The notes: a model not told the origin generated them from the sequence alone. 64,000 nt of DNA from Spelaeicoccus albus (GCF_013409065.1 NZ_JACBZP010000001.1:1116001-1180000), one strand, 5' to 3'; counted from the first letter of the stretch, positions 16,171 to 25,407 are shown. Translations and numbers: made by a program.

Positions 16171-17286
16171 ATGAGCGTTGAGCACGTCGTAGTTGTCGGC
16201 TCCGGCATCGCCGGGGCCGCCGCAGCGTTTGCCTTGGCCCGGCGCGGCGTCGGAGTCAGCGTGATCGATTCCAATTCCACCGGACGTGCCACCTCGGCCG
16301 GTGCCGGAATCATCCAGCCGTGGGCGACGAACGCGGCGGGCCCGTATTACGACCTGTACGCTCTGGGGGCCGGCTATTATCCGACCTTGCTCGACCGGTT
16401 GGCGCTCGTCGAATCGACGCCCGTCGACTTTCAGCGGAACGGTTCGCTGGTGGTGTCGGCGGACGGCGGCGAACTGGACGACGTCGAAAAGCGCGTGCGC
16501 GGCCGGGCGGAGTCGGCTCCGCTCGTCGGTGAGTTGTCTCGGCTCGATAATTCCGCGGCACGGGAACTGTTTCCGCCGCTGGGAGGCGAGTACTCGGCAC
16601 TGCTCATTCCGGGCGGTGCGCGCGTGGACGGACGCAGTTTACGGGAGGGCCTGCTGAGTGCAGCGGGGTCGCTGGGCGCCCGGATACTGGGCGGGACGGC
16701 GACGCTTGACGCGGACGGGCGGGTGCACTGTGACGGAGTGCGGGTCTCGGCGGATGCGACAGTCGTGGCCGCGGGCTGCTGGACGAATGCGCTGCTCGAG
16801 CCGCTTGGCGTCCGGCTGCCCGTCGCACCGCAGCGCGGACAGATCGTGCATTTGGGTCTCGCGGGCGTGGATACGTCCCCGTGGCCGTCGGTGATTCCGC
16901 AGACGAGTCATTATCTTGTGGCATTCGATGATTCCCGGGTCGTGGTGGGTGCGACCCGTGAGGCCGACGGCGGGTTCGACGCGCGGGTGACCGCCGCGGG
17001 CCAGCAGGAGGTGCTTGCCAATGCGCTGGCCGTTGCCCCCGGGCTGGCCGGCGCAACCGTGCTCGAGACGCGGGTGGGCTTGCGGCCGCTGGCCGACAGC
17101 CCGCAGATCGGCCGGCTGCCCGGCGTCCCCGGCCTGTTCGTCAGCACGGGATTCGGAGCCGGCGGACTGACCATGGGACCCGTCAGCGGCGAGCTCATCG
17201 CCGATCTGATCATGGAGGACGACCCGCAGATGGACGTGGGCGCCTTCGCACCGGAAGCACAACCAACGAACGGAGCCGCAATATGA
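16171..17286 (+). CDS. FAD-dependent D-amino acid/glycine oxidase-like oxidoreductase
   Basis: 371 residues of the DAO family. The N-terminal VVVVGSGIAGAAAAFALARRG binds FAD, SAGAGIIQPWA is the substrate-side loop, and the C-terminal VGLRPLADSPQIGRLPG followed by GFGAGGLTMGPVSGELIADLI is the family's second flavin region. The start is ATG 16171; in-frame ATG 16162, nine bases upstream, is equally possible. The 171-base region before it, shared with the divergent lipoprotein gene, shows no other gene. It overlaps the next gene by 4 bp and probably oxidises an amino acid or sarcosine-like amine; the substrate is not readable. Confidence 0.85.
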   Translation: MSVEHVVVVGSGIAGAAAAFALARRGVGVSVIDSNSTGRATSAGAGIIQPWATNAAGPYYDLYALGAGYYPTLLDRLALVESTPVDFQRNGSLVVSADGGELDDVEKRVRGRAESAPLVGELSRLDNSAARELFPPLGGEYSALLIPGGARVDGRSLREGLLSAAGSLGARILGGTATLDADGRVHCDGVRVSADATVVAAGCWTNALLEPLGVRLPVAPQRGQIVHLGLAGVDTSPWPSVIPQTSHYLVAFDDSRVVVGATREADGGFDARVTAAGQQEVLANALAVAPGLAGATVLETRVGLRPLADSPQIGRLPGVPGLFVSTGFGAGGLTMGPVSGELIADLIMEDDPQMDVGAFAPEAQPTNGAAI

Positions 17287-17945
17287 CGATACTGGTGTTC
17301 AGCGGCAGCGACAGGTACGACAGCCAGTGGCACGATCACGTGGCCACGTCGGTGCGGGTCGGGCGGATCGTCGAAGATCTCGATCCGGATGTGCGCGTTC
17401 GGGCCGCTCGGCCGGAGGAATTTGGGGCGCTGGACGACGTTGAAATGGTCGCCGTCAATATGGGATACGGGGCCGCGTCCGAGATCGATGCGCCGCTCAG
17501 CGAGTGGGCGACGGCGTTGCAGGCGCTCGAATCATTTGTGCGGTCGGGCGGCGGCCTGCTGGCACTACACAATTCCGTCGGCGCGTTCTCCGAATTCGAC
17601 GATTGGGAACGGCTACTGGGCGGCAAGTGGAATCGCGGCATCACCATGCACCCGCCGATCGGCAACTGGGGTGTCACAGTGCACGCCGACAGCCCGGACG
17701 TCACGCGCGGGCTGGACGACTTCACGGTGTTCGATGAAATGTACAGCTTTCTGAACGTCGACCCGGCCGTCAGCGTGACGGCATCGCACACGATGGACGG
17801 CACGGAGCACCCGATCGCGTGGTCGCGGCGACACGGCGACGGTCGCGTGGCCGTCGACACCTTGGGACACGACCTGCGCTCGTACGACTTTCCGGCCCGC
17901 GTCGAATTGCTCATCCGCGAGAGCCGTTGGCTGCTGAACGGATAA
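17283..17945 (+). CDS. ThuA-like domain protein
   Basis: 220 residues, matching the ThuA (trehalose utilisation) family, which has a class I glutamine-amidotransferase-like fold without the usual cysteine triad. Conserved are the N-terminal LVFSGSDRYDSQWHD strand, the ESFVRSGGGLLALHNSVGAF turn, the HPPIGNWGVTVH segment and the C-terminal HPIAWSRRHGDGRVAVDTLGHD. ThuA is linked to conversion of trehalose to ketotrehalose in rhizobia, but most members are uncharacterised. Its ATGA overlap with the DAO oxidoreductase gene suggests the two work on the same compound. Confidence 0.82.
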   Translation: MTILVFSGSDRYDSQWHDHVATSVRVGRIVEDLDPDVRVRAARPEEFGALDDVEMVAVNMGYGAASEIDAPLSEWATALQALESFVRSGGGLLALHNSVGAFSEFDDWERLLGGKWNRGITMHPPIGNWGVTVHADSPDVTRGLDDFTVFDEMYSFLNVDPAVSVTASHTMDGTEHPIAWSRRHGDGRVAVDTLGHDLRSYDFPARVELLIRESRWLLNG

Positions 17946-17956
17946 GCCGGTCGGTT

Positions 17957-18148
17957 TCACGCGTCGCGCGTCGGTCCGGGCTGCGGTTCCGGCTCGGGCG
18001 ACGGCGTCGGCCGCGGATCGGGCGACGGCGGCATCGGAGCGGGGCCGGGCGGCTCCGGGCTGGGCGGCTCGGGAGTCGGCTCGGGCATGGGAATCGGCTG
18101 GGGTTCCGGAGTCGGAGACGGCGGGCCCGGCTCGGGTGGAATGGTCAT
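17957..18148 (-). CDS. 63-residue Pro/Glu-rich small protein
   Basis: On the minus strand a consensus ribosome binding site AGGAGGTAACCGCA leads into ATG at 18148, so this short gene is probably real. The product is almost entirely Pro, Glu, Ser and Gly in PEP-type repeats (PPEPGPPSPTPEPQPIP, PMPEPTPEPPSPEPP), expected to be an extended, disordered chain. No signal peptide or membrane segment is visible. It lies between the convergent ThuA-like gene and the MHS permease gene and could be the last cistron of the permease/peptidase operon (76 bases after the permease stop). Function unknown. Confidence 0.6.
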   Translation of the reverse strand: MTIPPEPGPPSPTPEPQPIPMPEPTPEPPSPEPPGPAPMPPSPDPRPTPSPEPEPQPGPTRDA

Positions 18149-18224
18149 TGCGGTTACCTCCTACCGATGGATGCCGGTACTTCCATGGCAGCGTCGGACG
18201 GGCCGTCTGTCAACAGCCCGGCTT

Positions 18225-19508
18225 TTACCGGGCCCCCAGCTTCTTCCAGATGCCGATGAGGCTGACAGTGCTGACCACCGCGGCGAAGATGACCCAAAAG
18301 CTCGGCGCCATGTCGTTGCCGGTGGTGTTGATCAGCCAGGTGGCCACGAGCGGCGTGAATCCACCGAAGATGGTGACGCCGACGTTGTAGCCGAGCGCCA
18401 TGCCCGTTGCTCGGGTCTCCGGCGGGAAGATGGAAGCCATGATCGCCGCCATCGGCCCGTAATAGGCGCCCTTGAAAAGTGCCATGAAGAACAGTACGAC
18501 GAGCAGCACGGCCAGAACCGGCCACGCGACCATCCAGGCGAACATCGGGTAAATGAACACGAGAATCAGGCCGGCTGCGGGGAGCATGATCGTCAACTGG
18601 CCGATTCGGTCCGAGTAGTGGCCGGCAATCGGAGCGACGATCAAGAGGACGACTCCGGCGACGATCGTCGCAATGAAGCCGCTCGAGTCGGGGAGGTGGA
18701 GGGTCTTGATGGCATAGGTCGGGATGTACGTGATCATGTAGTTCAGGCAAGTGGTGACGGCAAGGACACCGATGACCAGTAGTACGAGGAGTTTCTGCCT
18801 GGCGAACACCGTACGCACCGGTCGGCCGGCGACCCGGCTGGAGATGACTGCGGCGGACTCGGCCGGCTCGGGCACGTGGCGCCGAATGTAGATCCCGACC
18901 GGTCCGACCAGAAGTCCCACGATGAACGGAATGCGGAATCCCCAGGAATACAGGTCCTCCGAACTCATTAAGGTAGTCAGGCCAGTCCCAATGAGCGCGG
19001 CCAACAGCGAACTCATGGCCTGACTGGCGAATTGCCAGCTCGCGGCGAATCCGCGCCGACCGGGCAGATGTTCGACCATCAACGCCGTCGAGCTGCCGAA
19101 CTCGCCGCCTGCCGCAAACCCCTGAATCAGCCGAGCTATGAGGATCCCGATGGGTGCGAGGACTCCGATCGTCGCGTAGGGAGGCATGATGCAGATCAGC
19201 AGCGTGCCGACGACCATGAGCCCGAGCGAGAGAGTCAGCGCCGGCTTACGGCCGGCGCGGTCGGCGAACGATCCGAGGACCAACGCCCCCAGCGGTCGGA
19301 TGAGGAATGAGACTCCGAACGTGCCGAGGGTCAGCACCAACGACACGGCAGGATCGGCATTGGTGAAGAACGCTTTGGCGATATAGACGGCAAAGAAGCT
19401 GTAGACGGCTATGTCGTACCACTCAAGAGCATTGCCGACGCAGGCCGCCACGATGATCCGTGTGGCACCCATCGGCTGCTTGGTGGCTTTGTCGGCGGGG
19501 ATGCTCAT
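18225..19508 (-). CDS. MHS-family MFS permease (metabolite:H+ symporter)
   Basis: 427 residues with twelve predicted membrane helices. The start region (ACVGNALEWYDIAVYSFFA), the loop after helix 2 (GSFADRAGRKPAL) and the RLIQGFAAGGEFGSSTALMVEH segment are diagnostic of the metabolite:H+ symporter branch, which includes ProP, ShiA and KgtP carriers of betaines and organic acids. Its start overlaps the end of the M20 peptidase gene by 4 bp, so the carrier probably imports the peptide or acylated amino acid hydrolysed by that enzyme. The substrate is inferred. Confidence 0.9.
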   Translation of the reverse strand: MSIPADKATKQPMGATRIIVAACVGNALEWYDIAVYSFFAVYIAKAFFTNADPAVSLVLTLGTFGVSFLIRPLGALVLGSFADRAGRKPALTLSLGLMVVGTLLICIMPPYATIGVLAPIGILIARLIQGFAAGGEFGSSTALMVEHLPGRRGFAASWQFASQAMSSLLAALIGTGLTTLMSSEDLYSWGFRIPFIVGLLVGPVGIYIRRHVPEPAESAAVISSRVAGRPVRTVFARQKLLVLLVIGVLAVTTCLNYMITYIPTYAIKTLHLPDSSGFIATIVAGVVLLIVAPIAGHYSDRIGQLTIMLPAAGLILVFIYPMFAWMVAWPVLAVLLVVLFFMALFKGAYYGPMAAIMASIFPPETRATGMALGYNVGVTIFGGFTPLVATWLINTTGNDMAPSFWVIFAAVVSTVSLIGIWKKLGAR

Positions 19509-20878
19509 GCTTCACCGAGATCCCAGAACAAGCCGGCCATGATTTGCAGCGCTTCGCGCATGAGCGAGCCGAGCAGGTGCTCGTTCGGCGCGTGTTGAGC
19601 GCATCCGGGATAGGAATGCGGAATCCAAATGGTCGGCAGCCCAAGCACGTGGGCAAATGCGGAGTTCGGGAGCGACCCGCCCAAATTCGGCAACAGGCCC
19701 GCGTCCTTACCGGTCGTCTCCTGGATGGATTTCAGCGCCCACGTCACCCACGGATCCTCGGGGTCGAGGCGAGTGGCGGGCATCATGTGCTCCACGTCGA
19801 CCTCGACCATGGGAAATCCGTGGTCGTCCAGATGCTTCCGAAGGATCGCCTCGATATCGGCCGCATTCGTCCCGACGACGAAGCGAAGCTGGCAATGCGC
19901 TCGCGCCTCGTTCGGAATGGCATTGACGGGGCCGTCCGGGTTGCCGGCGATCATGGCCAGCACTTCGAGCGTGTTCCACCCGAAAAGCCGCTCGGACGGC
20001 GTCAGGCCGGGTTCGCCCCACCCGGGGTCGACCCGCGGGCTGTCCGGCGAATCGTCGACCGAGATCTTAGCCAGCGCCGACCGGACGGCAGCGGGAATCG
20101 TGGGAGGTCGCAAGCCGTCGACGAGCAGTGTGCCGTGCCCGTCGACCATGGCGGCCAGCGCATTCGCGATGACGATGGCGGGATTGCTCAGGACGCCGCC
20201 CCAGTTACCGGAGTGGTGGCTTTCGTCCCGTGCGCGGAATTTAAGCGTGAAGTTTGCCGCGCCGCGGGACCCCAGGAACAACGTCGGCAAATCCGCAGCC
20301 AGCCGCGGTCCGTCCGAAGCGAGCAGCAGATCGGCGGCGAGTGCGTCTTTGTGCAGGGCGCAGACTTCTTCGAGGCCGGGCGAGCCGGACTCCTCGCCCA
20401 TGTCGATGAGCACTTTGGCGTTGAAACCGAGCCGACCGTTACGCGCCTTGAGCACTTGCTCGAGAGCGCCGAGGTTCACGGTGTGCTGGCCCTTGTTGTC
20501 GGCGGTGCCGCGGCCGTACCAACGCTCGCCGTCGACTGTCACTTTCCAGGGGTCGAGCCCGTCGCGCCACGATTTTGCGTGGGCGCGCTGCACGTCGCCG
20601 TGCCCGTACGTCAGCACGGTCGGCAGCGAATCGCCCTCGCGGCGTTCGGCGATGAGGAACGGATGCTGCGGTGAGACGGGATTGTCCACGACGTGCGCGC
20701 TGAAGCCCAGCCGTTCGACGTCCGGAATGATCTGCTCGCCCAGATACCGACGCAGCTCCGGCCCGCTGTCCGGGTCTTGGCTCTCCGTGCGAATTGCGAC
20801 GCGGCGTGCCAGATCACTTTTGAACCGTCCGGAATCGAAGTATTCGGTTGCCAGGTCGATGGCGCTGGGTCTATTCAT
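19505..20878 (-). CDS. M20-family metallopeptidase (dipeptidase-like)
   Basis: 457 residues, a cytoplasmic zinc peptidase of the ArgE/DapE/carnosinase group. The metal motifs are YGHGDVQ, RGTADNKGQH, DMGEESGSPGLEEV and the C-terminal LPTIWIPHSYPGCAQHAPNEH; a dimerisation 'lid' domain occupies about 190-310. ATG 20878 was preferred to a start 36 bases upstream because it begins the conserved part. It is the first gene of a two-gene operon with the MHS permease and is divergent from a LysR gene, with a LysR-type box between them. It likely degrades an imported dipeptide or N-acyl amino acid. Confidence 0.88.
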   Translation of the reverse strand: MNRPSAIDLATEYFDSGRFKSDLARRVAIRTESQDPDSGPELRRYLGEQIIPDVERLGFSAHVVDNPVSPQHPFLIAERREGDSLPTVLTYGHGDVQRAHAKSWRDGLDPWKVTVDGERWYGRGTADNKGQHTVNLGALEQVLKARNGRLGFNAKVLIDMGEESGSPGLEEVCALHKDALAADLLLASDGPRLAADLPTLFLGSRGAANFTLKFRARDESHHSGNWGGVLSNPAIVIANALAAMVDGHGTLLVDGLRPPTIPAAVRSALAKISVDDSPDSPRVDPGWGEPGLTPSERLFGWNTLEVLAMIAGNPDGPVNAIPNEARAHCQLRFVVGTNAADIEAILRKHLDDHGFPMVEVDVEHMMPATRLDPEDPWVTWALKSIQETTGKDAGLLPNLGGSLPNSAFAHVLGLPTIWIPHSYPGCAQHAPNEHLLGSLMREALQIMAGLFWDLGEA

Positions 20879-20958
20879 GAACTCAAAATTCCACAGCGGG
20901 AATGTGTGCCACAAGAGTTATCGAGCATTTGGCGTATGCGTTTATGTGCGGCTCAGCG

Positions 20959-20973
20959 TTGCCGAAACGGCAA
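20959..20973. promoter_or_regulatory. LysR-type operator between divergent genes
   Basis: The perfect inverted repeat TTGCCGAAACGGCAA contains the T-N11-A pattern of LysR boxes (T20960, A20972) and lies 24 bases before the LysR start in the 118-base divergent region. It probably serves autoregulation and control of the M20/MHS operon. Confidence 0.6.
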
Positions 20974-20996
20974 TGGTTTGAGGATACGGTGAGGGA

Positions 20997-21899
20997 ATGC
21001 CGCTTTACGATCCAGCTTTGCGCTACTTTCTGGCCGTCTATGAATCCGGGTCGGTGAACGCTGCAGCCCGCGAACTTTTCGTTGCCGCGTCAGCAGTGAG
21101 CCGGCAGATGTCGAAATTGGAGCACGAGACCGGGGCACAGTTGTTCGAGAGGCTTTCAGCGGGCGTCCGTCCGACGGAGGCCGGACACCGGTTTGCCAAG
21201 TACGCCCACCGCGCAGTCCAAGACGCCGGGCACGTGATTGATGAAATTCACGAGAGTCGGTCCGCCGACACTGTCATTCGGCTTGCGGCGCCGAATGGTG
21301 TCGGTCACGAATTTCTCCCGCGATTGGCAGGGAAGTATCGGAGCGTCCACAGCGGCGCACGGTTCGTGTTGCACCTGACGGATCCTGCCGAGGCCACGCA
21401 AATGGTTCGCGACGGGGCGGCGGATCTCGCTGTGACATTCAATCTGGCGATCGAGCGGGGCGTTGAAATCGTGCATTCGGCGCCGGCACCGCTGATGGCT
21501 GTCGTGCGCCCCGGCCACGTGTTGGCGTCGTACGACGTCGTGGGGCTTCGAGACCTATTGAAATTTCCGGTGGCGCTCAACACGCCGAACACGACGAATC
21601 GGCGGCTGATCGATGTCGTCACTGCGTCCAACGGGGCCCCTATCGATCCCGTGCTCGTCTGCGACAACCCGGATGCAACCGTGCGATTCATCAGCTGCAG
21701 TGACGCCGTCAGCCTGCTCGGCGCCATCACCATCATCAAAGATCTCGAGAACGGCGAAGTAGTTGCTATTCCGCTTCGGGAAAAGGAATTGCGCCAGCGA
21801 ACTCTCCAGGTACAAACGGCAGCCGGCCGCCGATTGCCGGCCGCCGTTCAGGGTTTCGTCGATTTCGTCGTTGCCGAGTTGGGGTGCATCGCCGCATAG
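20997..21899 (+). CDS. LysR-family regulator of the M20/MHS operon
   Basis: 300 residues. The helix-turn-helix covers residues ~1-60 (LRYFLAVYESGSVNAAARELF, then SAVSRQMSKLEHETG) and the effector-binding domain about 90-290. The classical divergent arrangement with the M20 peptidase gene, and the LysR box in the shared promoter region, point to control of that operon in response to its substrate. The start ATG follows GGTGAGGGA. Confidence 0.88.
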   Translation: MPLYDPALRYFLAVYESGSVNAAARELFVAASAVSRQMSKLEHETGAQLFERLSAGVRPTEAGHRFAKYAHRAVQDAGHVIDEIHESRSADTVIRLAAPNGVGHEFLPRLAGKYRSVHSGARFVLHLTDPAEATQMVRDGAADLAVTFNLAIERGVEIVHSAPAPLMAVVRPGHVLASYDVVGLRDLLKFPVALNTPNTTNRRLIDVVTASNGAPIDPVLVCDNPDATVRFISCSDAVSLLGAITIIKDLENGEVVAIPLREKELRQRTLQVQTAAGRRLPAAVQGFVDFVVAELGCIAA

Positions 21900-21935
21900 C
21901 CCCGACTGCCGCAGTGCCGTCTCACAATATAAACA

Positions 21936-21953
21936 ATATGGAACGTTCCGTAT
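21936..21953. promoter_or_regulatory. Palindromic operator upstream of the TetR gene
   Basis: An 18-bp inverted repeat, ATA-N-GGAACGTTCC-N-TAT, lies 34 bases before the TetR start. Its size and position fit a TetR-type autoregulatory operator governing the amide-catabolic operon. The surrounding bases (ACAATATAAACAATATGG) are A/T-rich, as expected of a promoter. Confidence 0.55.
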
Positions 21954-21986
21954 CGTTACGGGCAAATTTGTGGTTCACTCGTGCTT

Positions 21987-22598
21987 ATGACGGAAGTCAC
22001 ATCGATCGGCCGGCCGCCGGACGCCGGGCTCACCGAGAAGATCCTGGATGAAACGCTGCGGCAACTGCAAACCGATGCCTACGCGACCCTGCGGATCGAA
22101 CATGTCGCTGCCGCGGTCGGGTGCGGTAAGACTGCCGTCTACCGACGGTGGGAGAACAAGGCGGCGCTCGCGGCCGCCGCATTGAAACACAGCTCGCAGC
22201 TCGGCGAGCTGCCGGATACCGGCAATATCGTCGACGACCTCGTCGTGCACGCGTGGCGCAATGTCCAAAACCAGCGGGCACGGGGTTTCGGCACCGACAA
22301 GGCTCACAACATCTGGGCGTCCATCACCGACCCGGCCGTGCGTCAATATTTCTGGGATGAGTTCCTCGTCGACAGGCGACGCATGGGCACGCAAATCCTG
22401 CGCCGCGCGATGGACCGCGGCGACCTGCCCGAGAACACCGACACGGACCTCATCCTTGACGCCCTGGCCGGGCTCACCATCTACCGCAACACGGTGCGGC
22501 TGGCCGAGATCGACGACGGCGAAGTCCGGGCGCTCGCCACGGCCCTCGTGCACTCGCCACCTCTCACACACCCTTCGAAAGTAGGCAACCGACAATGA
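21987..22598 (+). CDS. TetR-family regulator
   Basis: 203 residues from ATG 21987 (a GTG six bases upstream is possible). The N-terminal helix-turn-helix domain (about 15-65; LRIEHVAAAVGCGKTAVYRRWENKAAL) is typical of TetR; the C-terminal ~140 residues form the ligand/dimer domain. The stop overlaps the following amidohydrolase gene by 4 bp, so regulator and enzymes share one transcript, probably repressed through the palindrome at 21936-21953. Confidence 0.88.
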   Translation: MTEVTSIGRPPDAGLTEKILDETLRQLQTDAYATLRIEHVAAAVGCGKTAVYRRWENKAALAAAALKHSSQLGELPDTGNIVDDLVVHAWRNVQNQRARGFGTDKAHNIWASITDPAVRQYFWDEFLVDRRRMGTQILRRAMDRGDLPENTDTDLILDALAGLTIYRNTVRLAEIDDGEVRALATALVHSPPLTHPSKVGNRQ

Positions 22599-23899
22599 CC
22601 ACCGCCCGTCTTCCGCTGACTCCTTCACCCGGCAACACCCGGATGCGCCTGGTCGGCGCCACGCTCATCGACGGCAACGGCGGCGAGCCGGTCCGGGACT
22701 GCGAGATCGCCATCGAATCGGGTCGTATCACGTACGCCGGGCCGCGCAGGCTCGCTGACGCCGACGCCGACGCCACGACCGTCGACCTGGCCGGGAAGAC
22801 AATCCTCCCGGGCTTCATCGATTCGCACGTGCATCTGGCCTTGAACCTCGAGGCGAAACCCGCGAAAGTGCTCGCCCAGCATCCGTCCGAACGCATCCTC
22901 GAAACCGCCGCGACGATTCGGAAAACCCTGATGGCCGGCATTACGACGGCACGCGATTTGGCGGGGTTGGACGCCGGGTATCGCGACGCCATCACGGCCG
23001 GCACCATCGTGGGGCCGCGCATGCACTTGGCAATTCAAGCGCTCTCGCCAACCGGCGGCCACACCGACCACCACCTGCCTAACGGCACCTATGTCGGACC
23101 CCCGTTCGGCGAGGTCGGCCCGATCATCGACTCGGACGACGACGTCCGGCGCACCGTCCGTCTTCTCGTCCGCTCGGGCGCCGACGTGATCAAGGTCTGC
23201 ACGACCGGAGGGGTGTCCAGTCCGTCCGACACACCGCACGACCTCGGCGTCCCCGAGCATCATGTGCGCCTCATCGTCGAAGAGATGGGCCGGCGCCAAG
23301 GCCAGCCGGTGGCGGCGCACGCGCAAGGTACCGCCGGCATCATCGAAGCGATCCGCGGCGGCGTCGCGAGCGTCGAACACGGGTACGAGATCGACGACGA
23401 AGGCATTGAGCTGATGCTCGAACACGACACGTTCCTGGTGCCGACCCTCAGTTCCGCCCTCCGAGTGCCCTCGCCGGACGACGTGCCCGGCTACCTTTAC
23501 GAAAAGAAGGTCCGCTGGTCTGCCATTGCCCGCTCGCACGTGGCCAAAGCGCTGCAGGCCGGCGTCAAGGTGGCAATGGGCACCGACTCGGCGGTGTGCC
23601 CGCACGGCGTGAACCTGAAGGAACTCGGTCACCTCGTCGAACTCGGACTCGCTCCGATGGACGCCATCGTGGCCGGCACGCGGAACGCCGCGGCCCTTAT
23701 GCGCTTGGACGAGCACATCGGCACACTCGAAGCCGGCAAGCTCGCCGATATCGTCATCACCGAGATCGATCCGTTGACCGATATCACCGCGCTGGCCGAT
23801 CCGGCGACGATCGGCGCCATCCTGCAGGGCGGCCGGCTCGTCAAGGATCTCGAGGGCTGGTTTCCGGGCAGGCCGGTCGAGTCCGGGCCCGGCGCGTGA
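22595..23899 (+). CDS. Metal-dependent amidohydrolase (imidazolonepropionase/prolidase-like)
   Basis: 434 residues, cytoplasmic. The metal-site pattern of the amidohydrolase superfamily is visible: HVHLAL (HxH), a probable carboxylated lysine in DVIKVCTTGG, histidines in AAHAQG and VEHGYEID, and the terminal aspartate in AMGTDSAVCPHG. The N- and C-terminal strands form the flanking beta-sandwich. It belongs to the group containing Xaa-Pro/Xaa-Arg dipeptidases and imidazolonepropionase-like proteins. It is coupled at both ends (ATGA with TetR, GTGA with the amidase). Confidence 0.85.
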   Translation: MTTARLPLTPSPGNTRMRLVGATLIDGNGGEPVRDCEIAIESGRITYAGPRRLADADADATTVDLAGKTILPGFIDSHVHLALNLEAKPAKVLAQHPSERILETAATIRKTLMAGITTARDLAGLDAGYRDAITAGTIVGPRMHLAIQALSPTGGHTDHHLPNGTYVGPPFGEVGPIIDSDDDVRRTVRLLVRSGADVIKVCTTGGVSSPSDTPHDLGVPEHHVRLIVEEMGRRQGQPVAAHAQGTAGIIEAIRGGVASVEHGYEIDDEGIELMLEHDTFLVPTLSSALRVPSPDDVPGYLYEKKVRWSAIARSHVAKALQAGVKVAMGTDSAVCPHGVNLKELGHLVELGLAPMDAIVAGTRNAAALMRLDEHIGTLEAGKLADIVITEIDPLTDITALADPATIGAILQGGRLVKDLEGWFPGRPVESGPGA

Positions 23900-25407
23900 A
23901 CCCGGTGACGGCGGCGGATCTGCCTGCCCTGGCTGCGGCCGTGACAAGCGGATCGCTCACCAGTCGCCGGTTGGTTGACAGTTGCCTCGAGGCAGCCGAC
24001 GCGCTCGATCTGTTGCTCGGCACCTATCTCGTTCGTTTCGACGATGACGCGCGCGGTGCGGCCGACGCCGTCGACTCGGCCGCGGCCCGAGGCGACACGT
24101 TGGGCCCGCTTGCCGGCGTCCCGCTCGGCGTGAAGGACTTCATCGCGACCCGGGAGGCGGTCGCGACCGGGCAGAGCGCCGTCCACGACCCCGATTGGCG
24201 GCGCGGCCGCGACGCCGAAGTGATCGCGCGTCTGCGGCACGCCGGTGCCGTCATCATCGGAAAGACGACGATGGTCGAACACGCCGCGGGCCGGCCGGAC
24301 CCGGCCCTGCAGTTCCCGATCCCCCGCAACCCGTGGGATCTGGGCCGGTGGACGGGCGGTTCGAGCACCGGAACGGCCAATGGAATCGCAGCAGGGCTGT
24401 TCCCGGCCGGTCTCGGCACCGACACGTCGGGCAGCGTCCGTATTCCGGCGGCGATGTGCGGCATCACCGGACTGAAGCCCACTCGCGGTCTCGTGCCCAT
24501 GGACGGCTGTCTGCCGGCCAGCGACTCTCTCGACGTGATAGGTCCAATGGCGCACAGCGCGCGCGATTGCGCAGTTCTGCTCGACGTGATGACGGGCACG
24601 CCGCCGCGGGAACCGTCCGACGATCTCGCCGGTCGACGCATCGGTGTGCCGTGGACGCTGCTCAGCGATCCGTCCCGAGATATCGATGCGGCGTGCCTGG
24701 CTGCGTTTCGCCGCGCCATGGCCGAGATGGAAGATGCCGGCGCACACATCGTCGACTTCGACTTGTCCGAGATCGACGCCATGATCGCTGCGACCATGAC
24801 CATCATGATCCGCGAGATGTACGTGGTACACCGAGACGATCTCACGTCCCGATGGAACGACTACGGCAGGTCGCTCCGCCGGATTGCCGCGGCCGGGGCG
24901 ATCGTCACGGACGACGGGTACCTGTCGGCTCGTGCCTACGCCAGATCGATAGCGGCGACCATGCGGGAACGGATGGCCGGCCTGGATGCCGTCGCCACGC
25001 CGACCTGGCCGACGGGGGCCCCGCCGTACCAGTCCAACGGCGGCATGCCGCAAGAGCAGCTGAACCTGACAGCGGCGTGGAACGCGACGGGATTCCCGGC
25101 GCTTGCCGTGCCGATGGGATTCGACGACGAGCACATGCCGGTGTCGCTGCAGTTGATCGGCCCGCCGATGACGGATGCGCGTCTTCTGGGCATCGGCCAC
25201 GCGTACCAGTGCCGCACCGACTGGCACACACGCCGTCCTTCGCCCGACCCGGCTGCGACCCCGACTCCCGTGCCCGACCTGGACGACGGCATGGATGCCG
25301 GCGAAACGGCAGTCATCGAACGGATGGGCCGGACCTTGATCCAGGCGGCAAGCCTCTTCACCAATCACCCGAACACCGACACGACAATGAAAGGCGATCG
25401 ATCATGA
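23896..25407 (+). CDS. Amidase (amidase signature family)
   Basis: 503 residues from a GTG that overlaps the amidohydrolase stop (GTGA). The Ser-cisSer-Lys catalytic set is visible: Lys in PLGVKDFI, the GGSSTGTANGIAAGLFPAGL segment, and the nucleophilic Ser in GTDTSGSVRIP. It hydrolyses an amide to acid plus ammonia or amine; the signature family includes glutamyl-tRNA amidotransferase A, but the absence of gatB/gatC nearby argues for a catabolic amidase. The stop overlaps the M20 gene by 4 bp. Confidence 0.9.
   Translation: MNPVTAADLPALAAAVTSGSLTSRRLVDSCLEAADALDLLLGTYLVRFDDDARGAADAVDSAAARGDTLGPLAGVPLGVKDFIATREAVATGQSAVHDPDWRRGRDAEVIARLRHAGAVIIGKTTMVEHAAGRPDPALQFPIPRNPWDLGRWTGGSSTGTANGIAAGLFPAGLGTDTSGSVRIPAAMCGITGLKPTRGLVPMDGCLPASDSLDVIGPMAHSARDCAVLLDVMTGTPPREPSDDLAGRRIGVPWTLLSDPSRDIDAACLAAFRRAMAEMEDAGAHIVDFDLSEIDAMIAATMTIMIREMYVVHRDDLTSRWNDYGRSLRRIAAAGAIVTDDGYLSARAYARSIAATMRERMAGLDAVATPTWPTGAPPYQSNGGMPQEQLNLTAAWNATGFPALAVPMGFDDEHMPVSLQLIGPPMTDARLLGIGHAYQCRTDWHTRRPSPDPAATPTPVPDLDDGMDAGETAVIERMGRTLIQAASLFTNHPNTDTTMKGDRS

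Noticed and set aside
23629-25368. 579-codon minus-strand frame opposite the amidase
   Set aside because: The amidase has a complete catalytic triad on the plus strand; the opposite frame has no recognisable motif.
24195-25403. Upstream extension of the M20 amidohydrolase frame (802 codons open)
   Set aside because: The extension overlaps the amidase gene entirely and is Arg-rich nonsense; the family start lies at ATG 25404, which overlaps the amidase stop.
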